DNA of 64,000 bases from contig NC_088355.1 in NCBI RefSeq assembly GCF_036884655.1, forward strand, positions 23,219,501 to 23,283,500, read 5' to 3'. The stretch's first letter is position 1. Each line of letters opens with the position of its first letter. Shown here one piece after another: positions 31,573 to 42,125 of this stretch. Both the position numbers and the translations under genes were made by a program. The DNA comes from Musa acuminata AAA Group (taxonomy: Eukaryota > Streptophyta > Magnoliopsida > Zingiberales > Musaceae). The notes under the pieces were generated by a model. That model was not told the origin of the DNA. It searched no databases and saw nothing but the letters and a program-made list of their open reading frames with translations.

Positions 31573-32839
31573 TGTTCAACTCATCTCGTTTCCTTTTGGA
31601 CACATTTACATTCATGATATGTGGAGTGGTGTCTAACATAAATAAACCATTATGCAATGTTCCTTTCGTGATGATCTTATCATCTAATAATATCGAACAA
31701 CCATTGTTCTCAAAAACAAATTTATATCCACTAACTGTTAAACATGAAATGGAGATAATGTTTTTGATAATAGAAGGAACAAAATAACATGCATCTAATG
31801 CAATAAAAGCTCCACTAGGCAGATGTAGGGCGACCTCGCCAACAGCTAATACAGTAACTTTTGCTCCATTACCCATCTTGAGGTCCATCTCGCCTCTCTC
31901 TAGTCTCCTAGGCCTTGCCAGAACCTGCAACAAATTGCATATATGATAAGCACTACCGGTATCTAATACCCATGTGTTATCATAAGAGTCTGACAAATGG
32001 AGACTGATCATGAATGTACCTGAAGCTTCATCAAGCTTTTGTTTCGCCCTTTCTGCAAGGTACTCTTTGCAGTTTCTCTTCCAGTGCCCATCTTTACCAC
32101 AGTGGAAGCACTGGCCTTTGTCCTTTGTTGGGTCTTTCTTAGCAACCTTTGCTTTACCTTGTTTGCCCTTGCCCTTTCCCTTCTTAAGGGACCTTTCTGC
32201 TTTCCTTTTCTTTCTGGTCTCACCAGTGTAGAGAACTGGCTTCTCTTTCTTAATAGTACTCTCTGCCTCCCTCAACATATTGAGGAGCTCTGGGAGAGTC
32301 ACCTCAAGCTTGTTCATATTAAAGTTCATTATGAACTGTGAAAAGGAATCTGGTAGGGACTGAAGCACAATGTCCACACACAAGTTATCCTCTAGGACCA
32401 TTCCTAGACCTGTGAGTTTCTCTATCCACTCAATCATCTTTAGGACATGGTTCTGAACCGGTGTCCCCTCAGTCATCCTAGCGCGGAAAAGGCTCTTGGA
32501 TATCTCATATCGTTGAGTCCTTCCCTGTTCCTCAAACAATTTACGGACATGTAGGAGAATGGATCTGGCATCCATCTTTTCATGTTGTCTCTGTAACTCT
32601 GGAGTCATAGAGCCCAACATATAGCACTGAGCAAGAGTGGAGTCATCAATGTACTTCACGTAGCGAGCGATCTCATCCTCGCTTGCCCCTTCTTCGGGCG
32701 TAGGCATCACTGTATCAAGGACGTACACAATTTTCTCCGCTGTGAGAACAATTCTCAAGTTACGGAGCCAATCCGTATAATTTGGACCAGTGAGGCGGTT
32801 GACATCAAGTATGCCACGTAAGGGATTTGAAAGCGACAT
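31550..32839 (-). pseudogene. Cop-A Gag and protease
   Basis: I take the first ATG (MSLSNPL) at 32839 as the start; an open frame extends eight codons further upstream but begins with TTG. Gag core: [17 protein letters not shown], then the CX2CX4HX4C knuckle [14 protein letters not shown] (about 32065-32110) after a Lys-rich stretch. Protease active site [12 protein letters not shown] (about 31945-31980). The frame continues to WHM near 31552, where one extra A breaks it before the integrase zinc domain. Cop-B has no such break at that point. Confidence 0.9.
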
Positions 32840-33025
32840 TTTCTGAAAATAAAGATGTAGCAAAAATGAATAACATGCAGATTTTGCAAGAAATAAACTA
32901 TCAAGATATGGACTTCTATCTTAATATGCTCCCACTATTTTACTAACGAGTCACGCGACACCCTCAGCACGTGAAACGGAAGTCTCCGGCAGACTTCTAG
33001 TGGGGATCAGGATCCAATCAGCGTC

Positions 33026-33341
33026 TTAGTGTAACCTCGAGGGACTCGACCAATCACACTAAGCCTAAAAGGTAGACAACTCTTGCCGATCACAACTCCT
33101 TGTGATTCCCGTCCTGTTCGGCCTCCGAATCACCATGGCCTCGAGGGACTCGACCAACCATGATGCTCGGTTAAGTCAACACCTTCGTTACAAGATGAGT
33201 CTGATTTGATGATATACCCTCGAGGGACTCGACCAAGCATATCATGCCCTCAGGTCACCGGTGACATCTCTATGTCGTAAGCAAGATAGCGAATCGCGAT
33301 ATAGGTGAGTCTCGAGGGACTCGACCAACTCAACCTACACC
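33026..33341 (-). ncRNA. Four-hairpin array in the Cop-A leader RNA (candidate cis element)
   Basis: The 17-mer CTCGAGGGACTCGACCA occurs at 33036, 33140, 33219 and 33311. In sense RNA each copy (TGGTCGAGTCCCTCGAG) can form a 5-bp apical stem UCGAG/CUCGA with loop UCC. Each sits on its own basal stem: CUUAGUGUGA/UUACACUAAG, CAUCAUGG/CCAUGGUG, AUGAUAUGC/GGUAUAUCAU, and AGGU-GAGU/ACUCACCU with one bulged U. Non-Watson-Crick positions are G-U in the sense strand. The same array is in Cop-B and Cop-K. Role unknown; packaging, dimerisation or translation control are possibilities. Confidence 0.7.
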
Positions 33342-34129
33342 GGGATTCGGTTCCTACTCATAATGATGGAAGGCCACGTGGGTCAATCTAATTGCCTCAC
33401 GTTTACCGACTTAATATTATCGAGAGATGTTTCTATGATTTGGTCTCCTAATATGACATGTCACACATATGCATATTTAATATATATCTACATCGCATGC
33501 AAATATATATACATATCTAGTATGTGTATAAGCAATCACACCAGATGATCATGGACCACAACCTAATATGATTAGGCCCGAGCCAGTAGGCCTAATCACT
33601 CACATCAAGATCTATGTGTGCAACGGTGCATCTCCATGCCTTGTGATCGTCCATCTCGTCCTCGTCGGTTCCGTCGACATCTTGATGCATCTCCATGCAT
33701 CACGATCGTCCGTCTCGTGGGTCCCGCTATGGCATCCACGCTCCCGCTGCGCCTCCTCATGTGATTACAACTTAATCATAGGCACGCAGGCCCGACAATA
33801 AACGAGAAATATAATGGAGGTTCGCAGACCTCAATAATAATAATCACAAGTACACACATCACACGGTCCATGATCATCCGTCCACACATCATACATCACA
33901 TGTATAAATAATCATCATCATGTAGGACTACTAGATAATAATAAAAATAATAATCAACTAAACCTTTTAATTAATTAATATTTTTCTGAAATCAGGGACA
34001 TGTAGGGAATTTCTCAATTCCTAAGGGTATTTTCGTAATTTGGACAAAAGACAGAAACTGGAATTTCTCAAATTCCGAGGGGCAAAACTATCTTTTTCCC
34101 AGAAAACCCTAATTCCCTCTTTCTGCTGC

Positions 34130-34500
34130 CGCTGCCGCCGCCGCCACCCTGCTGGCGGCGGCCAGTGCGGCGGGGCGAGGGCGCTGCCCTCGCCTGCAGG
34201 CGGCACGCCCGCTGGCGGCGATGCCGCTGCGGGTGGGCGCCCCCTTCGGGCGCCGCTGCCTCCGCAGGCGGTGCTCTCCCGCCGGGCGGCCGCCCCTGTG
34301 GGGGGAGTTCCGCCCACGGGAGCAGCGGCGGTAGACGCCGCTTCCTTTCGGCGGCAGGCGCCGCTGCCCTGCGGCGCCTCTGCCCGTGGGTTGCCAGCCC
34401 CGCCGGCCGGCTGCTGCAGGCACAGCGCTTGCGCATGCGCCGGCGCTGTGTTGCCTGGATGCGGCTGCGGCTGCCGCTGCAGGTGGCTGCAGGCATGCAG
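34130..34500. other. GC-rich block in the Cop-A leader
   Basis: A 370-bp stretch of GCC/CGG/CTGC words, far richer in G+C than its surroundings. Related but length-variable blocks are at 40985-41345 in Cop-K and 60550-60960 in Cop-B. All six frames are largely open because of composition. Confidence 0.8.
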
Positions 34501-34505
34501 ATCGA

Positions 34506-34526
34506 GGGCAGCAACTGTTGCTGCCC
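34506..34526 (-). other. Inverted repeat GGGCAGCAAC/GTTGCTGCCC close to the PBS
   Basis: Two perfect 10-nt arms are separated by a single base, about 95 nt downstream of the PBS in sense direction. It is conserved in Cop-B (60978-60998) and Cop-K (40971-40991). The near-palindrome could pair in cis or between two RNAs. Confidence 0.8.
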
Positions 34527-34618
34527 TTCCTCGCTTTTGCGTCAACGATTTTGACGTCAAAATTCTTCCTAAACACAATACACGCAGTTCAAAACCAATC
34601 ATTCGCACGAACAACCTG

Positions 34619-34630
34619 GCTCTGATACCA
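34619..34630 (-). other. PBS of Cop-A (tRNA-iMet)
   Basis: TGGTATCAGAGC on the minus strand, one base from the LTR end at 34632, extended by CAGG. Confidence 0.9.
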
Positions 34631-34631
34631 C

Positions 34632-36124
34632 TGTTGGGAAATCATAGGGGGCGACATCATATGCGCAGCGGAAGAACAATAAAACAAAAATCCCCGATTC
34701 CCAAAAAGATGTTCATCGTCGTGCGAAGATTGGTGCGCAAAATCCGTAAAAACACAAAACTGCGTATAAAGATTGTGTTACCTAGGGAGATCGTATATCC
34801 CTGTTTCCTTGCAGATCCTTAGGAGAGGGTGAAGGAGGTCAAGCGTCCTCCTCTCTAGCGGTGATCCACACAGCAGGGTTGCGACGACGCTCCTCAAAAC
34901 TCCAGGCCTACTCTGAGGGGGAGAGGGAGAGGAGAATAGGAAGAGCAAGCAAAGACTCTAGCCTATGAGACTGTGAATCCCTCCTATTTATAGAGATCCC
35001 GTGTCAAACCCTAATAGGTCCTTCCCTAGTGGGTATTGGATCTGCATCCAATAAGACAAGGGCTCCGTCGGATATCTCATATCCGAACCTCTACTCATCG
35101 CAATGCCTACCATATGTGTGTGACCCTCTAGGCCCAATATCGAGCTGGCCGTGAGTCATACCTGTCAGAACTCCTTCTGACTGAGTGAATTATTATCTCT
35201 GTAATAATTCACTCGACTCATCGACTACGGAAGTACTAGGCCACTACGCCGTAGTCCCCAGACGATACAGGGGAATCCAATCCATTGGACCTGTCTGTCC
35301 TCAGTTACCATGTACCTATAGTCCCTCATCCATCTAATATCCCAGAGACCGTATATCGAGCATGGTGCTGTCAGACCCATACGGTTTCTACTCGAGTCTC
35401 GCTCTAATCGGATTCTCCCGGAGAACTCTTTCTCTCTCAACCCGAATGACCCTGGCCAGGGATTTGTCTGAGCAAGAACACATGGGATATTCCTCTCATG
35501 ATACCGAGAGTGGATGATCCTCTATCGACACTCAATAGCCCTCGTAAGGTCGACTACCACTCCCAATGACCAGTTGTACTAGATCTGGGAACAGCCAAAC
35601 CTATAAGTCTGGTATCAAAGAGTGGAGCACTCATACAGGACATCCTTGGTGTCTCAAGTCTAAGAACCAAATACACCACTAGGACTACGGAATCGTTGTC
35701 TGACAATAAGGCATCATCAACCATCCAGCATTCCGTAAGCGGATCAATCAGTGAACTCATTCTCCAATGAGCACCTGTACTGTATCCCTAGTGTCCCTAC
35801 ACGAGCAGCTATGAGACCAGCTGCATCCATCATATGGACGGGTATACAGCACACCAGTCTATCCGGTTATCACGATGTCCCTCTCGAGTAACCTATGACC
35901 GGGATTATTTAGGATATGTGTTTAAAGGTGAATCGATCTCATTATCGTGATCTCATCACGATCCGATTCCCATTGCACAAATCCAAGGACATCACAATAT
36001 ATATGCATTTATGCAATAGTTATAAAGTGATATACGCCAAAATATAATAAGCAAAAAAGATTCTGTATCAAGTCACACGTGCCATCACTCACGTGATTGG
36101 CTTGCTGGGCACCTATGACTAGCA
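34632..36124 (-). repeat. 5' LTR of Cop-A
   Basis: This copy is 1493 bp and nearly identical to 27540-29030. TATA box at 34985-34992 (minus strand). It drives leftward transcription of Cop-A. Confidence 0.94.
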
Positions 36125-37130
36125 CAGCCCTCCCTTGAGTCCGATCTCATATCGACTCCAAGTGTGCCTTCATTTGATTTGCTTTGGGTCTCTCCCCCAC
36201 TTGATCTCGCAATGCATCCACTAATGTATTCTCTCGAGCGAGATCATGTGACAACTCCTCGTTGCTTGCTCAGTCCATTGAGCTTCATAGAGTTGTTGTT
36301 TTTTGAGGTATTCCTCCTCAACTTGTGAGGTCCGTCCCACATATTCCTCCCTTTGGAGAGCCGGGACTTATCCCTCTTGGATAACTGTCCTGTTGGAGCA
36401 ACATCTCTCTTTGTTTCGGAGACCACCATCCCCTTGGACTACTTTGTTCTGTTGAACAAACTGTGCATTGTTCTATCTCCTGCAAACACACTTGCTAGAT
36501 TGTGACTCCACATCAATATAGCCCCCGCTGCACCACTCAAGGCCTAGCAACATGCTGAACTCGTTGCACACTTCAACCTCCTACGGACGTATCCTTCACA
36601 TGCCAAAGGGAAAGTTTCAATACTCCATGGCACCGAGTTTCCGTCGCCTTGGGATGGCCACGAACATTCCATCGTCCGCATACAAGCTCATGCATGAGTA
36701 CCAAATTCTTTGGGTTAGCAATTCCCCTCACCTCTATGAGCTTTACATAACTCTTTTGGTCGTTGAGCAACTCATTCCACCTTGCATGGTCTCATCCTTT
36801 ACCAAGCGCCTCGCTTGTCATGAGCACCATCAGGTATGGTTGTCAACGTTGAGCCATAGCTCAAACTCAGCCATCCCAACCTTTGTGCGCTTCGCATTCT
36901 TTTAGGCTTGCCTGTTCTCGTGGTGCCTCTTGCGCGAAGGGTTGGCCATTCCTCTGAATGCCAATCTCAGATGCCCGCTCTTCCGAGCGACTCCTTTTCC
37001 CTACATCTCCATGCCCATTTTCCCCCAAACTGTCATGCGTGTGCTGACTGCCCTCAAGGCAGCCCCGCTAGGTCCCCCACGTTTGCATGCCAAGTGTTTC
37101 TATGAGTGCTTGTCTCGCTCTGATACCATC
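36125..37130 (-). other. Internal region of Dwarf-J, 5' part
   Basis: About 1 kb between the Cop-A insertion and the Dwarf-J 5' LTR. Open frames on either strand reach 117 codons (36552-36905, plus) and 65 codons (36573-36770, minus), but they overlap antiparallel and show no known motif. Gag would be expected here in an autonomous element; I see only stop-riddled frames. The PBS TGGTATCAGAGC (minus) is at 37117-37128. Confidence 0.6.
37117..37128 (-). other. PBS of Dwarf-J (tRNA-iMet)
   Basis: TGGTATCAGAGCGAGAC on the minus strand, two bases from the 5' LTR. Confidence 0.88.
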
Positions 37131-37576
37131 TTTCACGGACTTAGCTGGTTTTGCCTAAGTCGTGCGGCACCCTTGCGTGTCCGTCCACAAAGGTCAGCCT
37201 CCCCGAAGCCTCCCATTGTCCCTTAAGACCAACAAAAGAGAGAATGGGTTAGAGAGAACGCCTCAATCGGGATCCATAAGCAAACATCTCTGAAAAACAC
37301 TTCATAGACAATGCAAATTACAAACAGACTTTACAAGCTTTGAACAGTTGCACAACAAAGGGTAAAATGATCCATTACAGACCGAAAGTCTCTCACACGT
37401 GTCCACATAACACAACCTTTATTTACAAGCCTAAAGAGGCCACCAACATAACTAAAATGGGACTATTAAGCCTTCGGCCGTCCCTCTACATGCTGTACAA
37501 GGCATGAACATGCCAAAAGACACGGACATACATAAGCGTTACATCAAACATCTTGTTTAGAAGTTTGTCTGTGACA
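37131..37576 (-). repeat. 5' LTR of Dwarf-J
   Basis: This 446-bp copy pairs with 2334-2779. The left terminus is TTTCACGGAC (G-to-T at the second base) and the right end is GTCTGTGACA. Confidence 0.9.
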
Positions 37577-39352
37577 GAGTGGCAGTATCTAGTGCATGAG
37601 AAGGAGATGACAGTGGTGATCCACTGTCTACGAGTTTGGCGACACTATCTCCTCGGATCGCGATTTGTACTGAGGACGGACATCGCTCTGAGCTATTTCT
37701 AAACTCAGAAGAAGCTCTCCCCAAAGTAGGCGCATTAGCAGGACTTCCTGGTTGAATTTGATATGGCAATGGAGTATAAGCCTGGGAAGGAAAATGTCGT
37801 GGCCGATGCATTGAGTCGGAAAGTGGAGCGTGTGAATGCCGCACAATTGGAGGGCGGAGGCCAAGCAAGTCAGTTGCACTCCAACTTCCTTTCTAGGATC
37901 AGGGATGGACTGTATAGTGACCCCCAAGCAGTTATCATGATGCAGCTCATCAAAGAAGGCAAGGCATGACGATTTTGGGTCCAGGAGGGACTCATTTACA
38001 CAAAAGGGAATAGGGTTTATGTTCCTCGAGTAGACATTTTGAGGCGTGAACTCTTAAAAGAGTGTCACGATTCCCTTTGGGCTGGACACCCAGGCATTGA
38101 CAGAACGTTGGCTCTCGTGGAGAGGGCCTTCTATTGGCCAAAGATGGGGACTGATGTGGAGGAATATGTTCGAACATGCCTTACTTGCCAATAAGACAAG
38201 GTGGAACAGCGGAAGCCGGTGGGGCTTTTGGAACCATTGCCCGTACCAGAAAGGCCGTGGGAGAGCATTTCCTTAGACTTCATATCAAGCTTGCCACTTG
38301 TAGGGAAACTTGGATCGATACTCGTGGTGGTCGATCGGTTTTCAAAGTATGCAACTTTCATTGCTCCTCCCCTATACTGTTCAGTGGAGGAGGCGGCCAA
38401 GCTAATGATGAAGGATGTGGTGAAGTATTGGAGTGTCCCGCACAATATCATTAGTGATCGAGATGCTCGGTTCCTGGGACGATTCTGGACCGAGCTATTC
38501 AAATTGTTGGGGTCAAAATTATACTTCTCTACAAGCCTCCACCCTTAGACGGATGGCTAGACTGAAAGGATAAACTCGCTCCTGGAGCAATATCTTCGGC
38601 ACTACGTGAGTGCCAACCAACGAGATTGGGTGAAGCTGTTGGACATTGTCCAATTCTCCTACAACTTGCAGCGGAGCTCTCCATCCAACAAGAGCCCCTT
38701 CGAGATCATTACCGGATAACAACCGTCGACTCTGCACACCATGGCCATTGGGTATACTGGGAGTAGTCCGTCAGCCTACCATTTCATAAAGGAGTGGCAC
38801 CGAAATGCAGATATTATGCGGGCTTACTTGGAGAAGGCGGCAAAAAGGATGAAGAAGTGGGCAGACTTGGGAAGGCGACCGCAAGAGTTCAAAGTTGGCG
38901 ATTTGGTATTGGTAAAGCTCCAACCAGCATCACTCCAATTCTTTAGGAACAAAGTCCACAAAGGATTGGTGCGCAAGTATGAAGGGCCCTTCCCAATTAT
39001 CAACAGGGTAGGCAATGTCTCTTACAAGTTGCAGCTGCCGGCGTGGTTCAAAATTCACAACGTTCTTCACGCCAGCAACCTAAAAGCCTACCACTAAGAT
39101 CTGCAAGATGCTTCCCGAAGTGTTTCAACTCAGATACCTCCCATCACAGCCACCTACGAGAAGCGAGTTGAAACCATTATAGCGGACAGCAAGATAAAGC
39201 TACCCAACGGAGCTGAGCAGACAGAGTACTTGGTGAAGTGGCGAAAGCTTCCCCGAACTGAAGCCAGTTGGAAGCTTGAAGATGCCCTACGACATGAAGA
39301 AGAGATCATCGACAACTACCAACAAGCATCAACGAGGGCGTTGACAGTTTAA
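37577..39352 (+). pseudogene. Gyp-I RNase H end, integrase and chromodomain (decayed)
   Basis: The frame continues from the codon cut at 2333 with WQYLVHEKEM. It has RNase H end [16 protein letters not shown] (about 37770-37820), integrase zinc residues CHDSLWAGHPG and CLTCQ (about 38065-38190), catalytic D in SLDFISSLP, D in IISDRDARF (about 38448-38472) and E in the decayed TDG-TERIN segment (about 38550-38575). Then come GDLVLVKLQP, HNVLHASNLKAYH and a chromodomain EYLVKWRKLPRTEASW (about 39225-39275), which would bind histone marks. Stops are scattered (for example about 37970, 38192, 38547, 38718 and 39095). The natural stop is TAA at 39350-39352, overlapping the polypurine tract. Confidence 0.92.
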
Positions 39353-39374
39353 GTGGGGGAGAATGTCATGAACG
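39350..39374 (+). other. Polypurine tract and first 11 bp of the Gyp-I 3' LTR
   Basis: TAAGTGGGGGAGAA is followed by the LTR start TGTCATGAACG (39364-39374), and Cop-K begins at 39375. The rest of this LTR lies beyond Cop-K, outside the window. Confidence 0.8.
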
Positions 39375-40865
39375 TGCTAGTCATAGGTGCCCAGCAACCC
39401 AATCACGTGAGTGATGGCACGTGTGACTTGATACAGAATCTTTTTGCTTATTATATTTTGACATATATCACTTTATAACTATTGCATAAATGCATACATA
39501 TATTATGATGTCCTTGGATTTGTGCAATGGGAATCGGATCGTGATGAGATCACGATAATGAGATCGATTCACCTTTAAACACATATCCTAAATGATCCCG
39601 GTCATAGGTTACTCGAGAGGGACATCGTGATAACCGGATAGACTGGTGTGCTGTATACCCGTCCATATGATGGATGCAGCTGATCTCATAGCTGCTCGTG
39701 TAGGGACACTAGGGATACAGTACAGGTGCTCATTGGAGAATGAGTTCACTGATTGATCCGCTTACGGAATGCTGGATTGTTGATGATGCCTTATTGTCAG
39801 ACATCGATTCCGTAGTCCTAGTGGTGTATCTGGTCCTTAGACTTGAGACACCAAGGATGTCATGTATGAGTGCTCCACTCTTTGATACCAGACTTATAGG
39901 TTTGGCTGTCCCAGATCTAGTACAGTTGGTCATTGGGAGTGGTAGTCGACCTTATGAGGGCTATTGAGTGTCGATAGAGGATCATCCACTCTTAGCGTCA
40001 TGAGAGGAATACCCCATGTGTTCTTGCTCATACAAATCCCTGGCCAGGGTCATTCGGGTTGAGAGAGAAAGAGTTCTCCGGGAGAATCCGATTAGAGCGA
40101 GACTCAAGTAGAAACCATATGGGTCTGACAACACCATGCTCGATATACGGTCTCTAGGATATTAGATGGATGAGGGATTATAGGTATATGGTAACTGAGG
40201 ACAAACAGGTCCAATGGATTGGATTCCCCTGTATCGTCTGGGGACTACGGCGTAGTGGCCTAGTACTTCCGTAGTCGATGAGTCAAGTGAATTATTACAG
40301 AGATAATAATTCACTGAGTTAGAAGGGGTTCTAATAGGTACGACTCACGACCAGCTCGATATTGGGCCTAGAGGGTCACACATATGGTAGGCATTGCGAT
40401 GAGTAGAGGTTCGGATATGAGATATCCGACGGAGCCCTTATCTTATTGGATGCAGATCCAATACCCACTAGGGGAGGACCCATTAGGGTTTGACAGGGGA
40501 TCTCTATAAATAGGAGGGATTCAGAGCCTCATAGGCTAGAGCCTTTGCTTGCCTTTCCTATTCTCTTCTTCCTCTCCACCTCAGAGCAGGCCTGGAGTCT
40601 TGAGGAGCGTCGTCGCAACCCTGCTGTGTGGATCACCGCTAGAGAGGAGGACGCTTGACCTTCTTCACCCTCTCCTAAGGATCTGTAAGGAAACATGGAT
40701 ATACGATCTCCCTAGGTAACACAATCTACTTTATACGCAGTTTTGAGTTTCGCGGATTTTGCGCACCATTCTTCGCACGACGACGAACATCTTTTTAAGA
40801 ATCGGGGATTTTGTTTTCTTGTTCTTCCGCTGCGCATGTGATGTCGCCCCCATGATTTCCCAATA
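39375..40865 (+). repeat. 5' LTR of Cop-K
   Basis: This 1491-bp LTR is in the opposite orientation to Cop-A and Cop-B LTRs and more diverged from them than they are from each other. It starts TGCTAGTCAT and ends CCAATA, where the family has CCAACA, so the terminal CA is mutated to TA. TATA box TATAAATA at 40505-40512. Confidence 0.93.
40505..40512 (+). promoter_or_regulatory. TATA box, Cop-K 5' LTR
   Basis: TATAAATA stands in the context TCTCTATAAATAGGAGG, identical in the other family members (27891-27898, 34985-34992, 54265-54272 and 61460-61467 on the minus strand). Confidence 0.8.
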
Positions 40866-40866
40866 G

Positions 40867-40878
40867 TGGTATCAGAGC
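40867..40878 (+). other. PBS of Cop-K (tRNA-iMet)
   Basis: TGGTATCAGAGC, one base after the LTR. Confidence 0.9.
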
Positions 40879-42125
40879 CAGGTTGTTCATGTGAATGATT
40901 GGTTTTGAACTGCGTGTGTTGTGTTTAGGAAGAATATTGACGTCAGAATCGTTGACGCAAAAGCGATAAAGGGCAGCAACAGTTGCTGCCCTCGATCTGC
41001 GTGCGTGAAGCGCAGCCGAAGGCTGGCAGCACAGGGGCTGCGCCTCCAACAACCGGCCGGTGATCTGCTTGCTGCCGGCGGGGCTGGCAGCCCACGGGCA
41101 GAGGTGCCGCAGGGCAGCGGCGGCGCCTACCGCCGTTGCTCCCGCGGGCGAAACCCCCCCCCCACAGGGGTGGCCACCCGGCGGGACAGCACCGCCTGCG
41201 GAGGCAGCGGCTCCCGAAGGGGGCGCCCACCCGCAGCGGCAGCGCCGCCAGCGGACGTGCCGCCTGCAAGCGAGGGTAGTGCCCTAGCCCTGCCGCACAG
41301 GCCGACGCCGGCAGGGTGGCGGCGGGGCAGCAGCGAAAAGGGGAAAGGGCATTAGGGTTTTGTGGGCAAAAGACAGTGTTGCCCCTCGGAATTTGAGAAA
41401 TCCCAGTTTCTGTCTTTTGTCTAAATTACGAAAATACCCCTATAAATTCAGAAATTCCCTACATGTCCCTGATTTCAGAAAATATTAATTAATTAAAAGG
41501 TTTAGTTGATTATTATTTTTATTATTATCTAGTAGTCCTACATGATGATGATTATTTATACATGTGATGTATGATGTGTGGACGGATGATCATGGATCGT
41601 GTGATGTGTGTACTTGTAATTATTATTATTGAGGTCTGCGAGCCTCCATTATATTTCTCGTTTATTGTCGGGCCTGCGTGCCTATGATTAAGTTGTAATC
41701 ACATGAGGAGGCGCAGCGGGAGCATGGATACGATAGCGGGACCCACGAGACGGACGATCGCGATGCATGAAGATGCATCAAGATGTCGACGTAACCGACG
41801 AGGACGAGATGGACGATCACAGGGCATGGAGATGCACCGTTGCACACATAGATCTTGATGTGAGTGATTAGGCCTACTGGCTCGGGCCTAATCACATTAG
41901 GTTGTGGTCCATGATCATCTGGTGTAATTGATTATACACATACTAGATAAGTATATATATTTGCATGCGATGTAGATATATATTAAATATGTATATGTGT
42001 GAAATGTCATATTAGGAGACCAAATCATAGAAACATCTCTCGATAATATTAAGTCAGTAAACGTGAGGCAATTAGATTGACCCACGTGGCCTTCCATCGT
42101 TATAAGTAGGAACCGATTCCCGGTG

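Larger units (their letters stand above)
32840..34618 (-). other. 5' leader of Cop-A (PBS to gag)
   Basis: A leader of about 1.8 kb is long for Copia. From PBS towards gag it has an inverted repeat at 34506-34526, a GC-rich block (about 34125-34500), an AT-rich middle (33340-34120) with many CAT/ATC words, and a four-hairpin array (33026-33341). GC-rich open frames on both strands differ in frame between Cop-A and Cop-B and are not credible genes. Confidence 0.75.
27540..36124 (-). mobile_element. Cop-A: Tork/Angela-like Copia, full-length but frame-broken
   Basis: LTRs of 1491 bp (27540-29030) and 1493 bp (34632-36124), TG...CA ends, perfect duplication CAGCC (27535-27539 and 36125-36129), polypurine tract at the left LTR and tRNA-Met PBS at the right LTR. 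The internal 5.6 kb has a structured leader of about 1.8 kb, then gag, protease, integrase, RT and RNase H in Copia order on the minus strand. Frame breaks occur at about 31560 (1-bp insertion private to this copy), at about 29705 (shared with Cop-B and Cop-K) and at about 29240 (shared with Cop-B). Close LTR identity indicates a recent insertion. The lineage name is from the overall protein look and long LTRs and is tentative. Confidence 0.94.
2334..37576 (-). mobile_element. Dwarf-J: non-autonomous LTR retrotransposon, interrupted by Gyp-G and Cop-A
   Basis: Two 446-bp LTRs (2334-2779 and 37131-37576) with mirrored ends TGTCACGGAC/GTCCGTGACA flank an internal region with a polypurine tract next to the left LTR and a PBS next to the right LTR. 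The element is therefore in minus orientation. A 4-bp duplication GAGT (2330-2333 and 37577-37580) flanks it; a fifth base has been lost or changed. Excluding nested elements, its own internal DNA is about 3.7 kb (2780-5424, 27506-27539 and 36125-37130). I find no RT, integrase or protease in that DNA. The size and lack of pol fit a LARD-type non-autonomous element. The polypurine/LTR junction resembles that of Gyp-I. Confidence 0.85.
1372..39374 (+). mobile_element. Gyp-I: degenerate Ty3/Gypsy chromovirus, interrupted (5' end not visible)
   Basis: This is the outermost scaffold. Its pol runs from the RT at 1372-2333, is interrupted by Dwarf-J (2334-37576), and continues with RNase H, integrase and a C-terminal chromodomain at 37577-39352. 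A polypurine tract and the first 11 bp of the 3' LTR (39364-39374) follow, before Cop-K interrupts it. The codon split by Dwarf-J is restored exactly when the insertion is removed, which shows that the two halves are one element. The 5' LTR, PBS, gag and protease are not in the window. Order RT-RNase H-integrase-chromodomain defines Ty3/Gypsy chromoviruses; I do not assign a clade. Confidence 0.9.

Noticed and set aside
33036..33327. CRISPR or satellite reading of the four 17-mers in the Cop-A leader
   Set aside because: Only four copies with uneven spacing; the flanks are complementary arms, which fits RNA hairpins better.
34021..34822. Long open frames of 130-260 codons on both strands in the Cop-A leader (also 60439-61297 in Cop-B and 40921-41355 in Cop-K)
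   Set aside because: All frames are open because the block is GC-rich; frames shift between copies, products are Ala/Arg/Pro/Gly runs, and no start or end is conserved in a coding-like way.
36552..36905. 117-codon plus-strand frame in Dwarf-J
   Set aside because: It is antisense to the element, has no recognisable domain and is overlapped by a minus-strand frame; chance is the simplest explanation.
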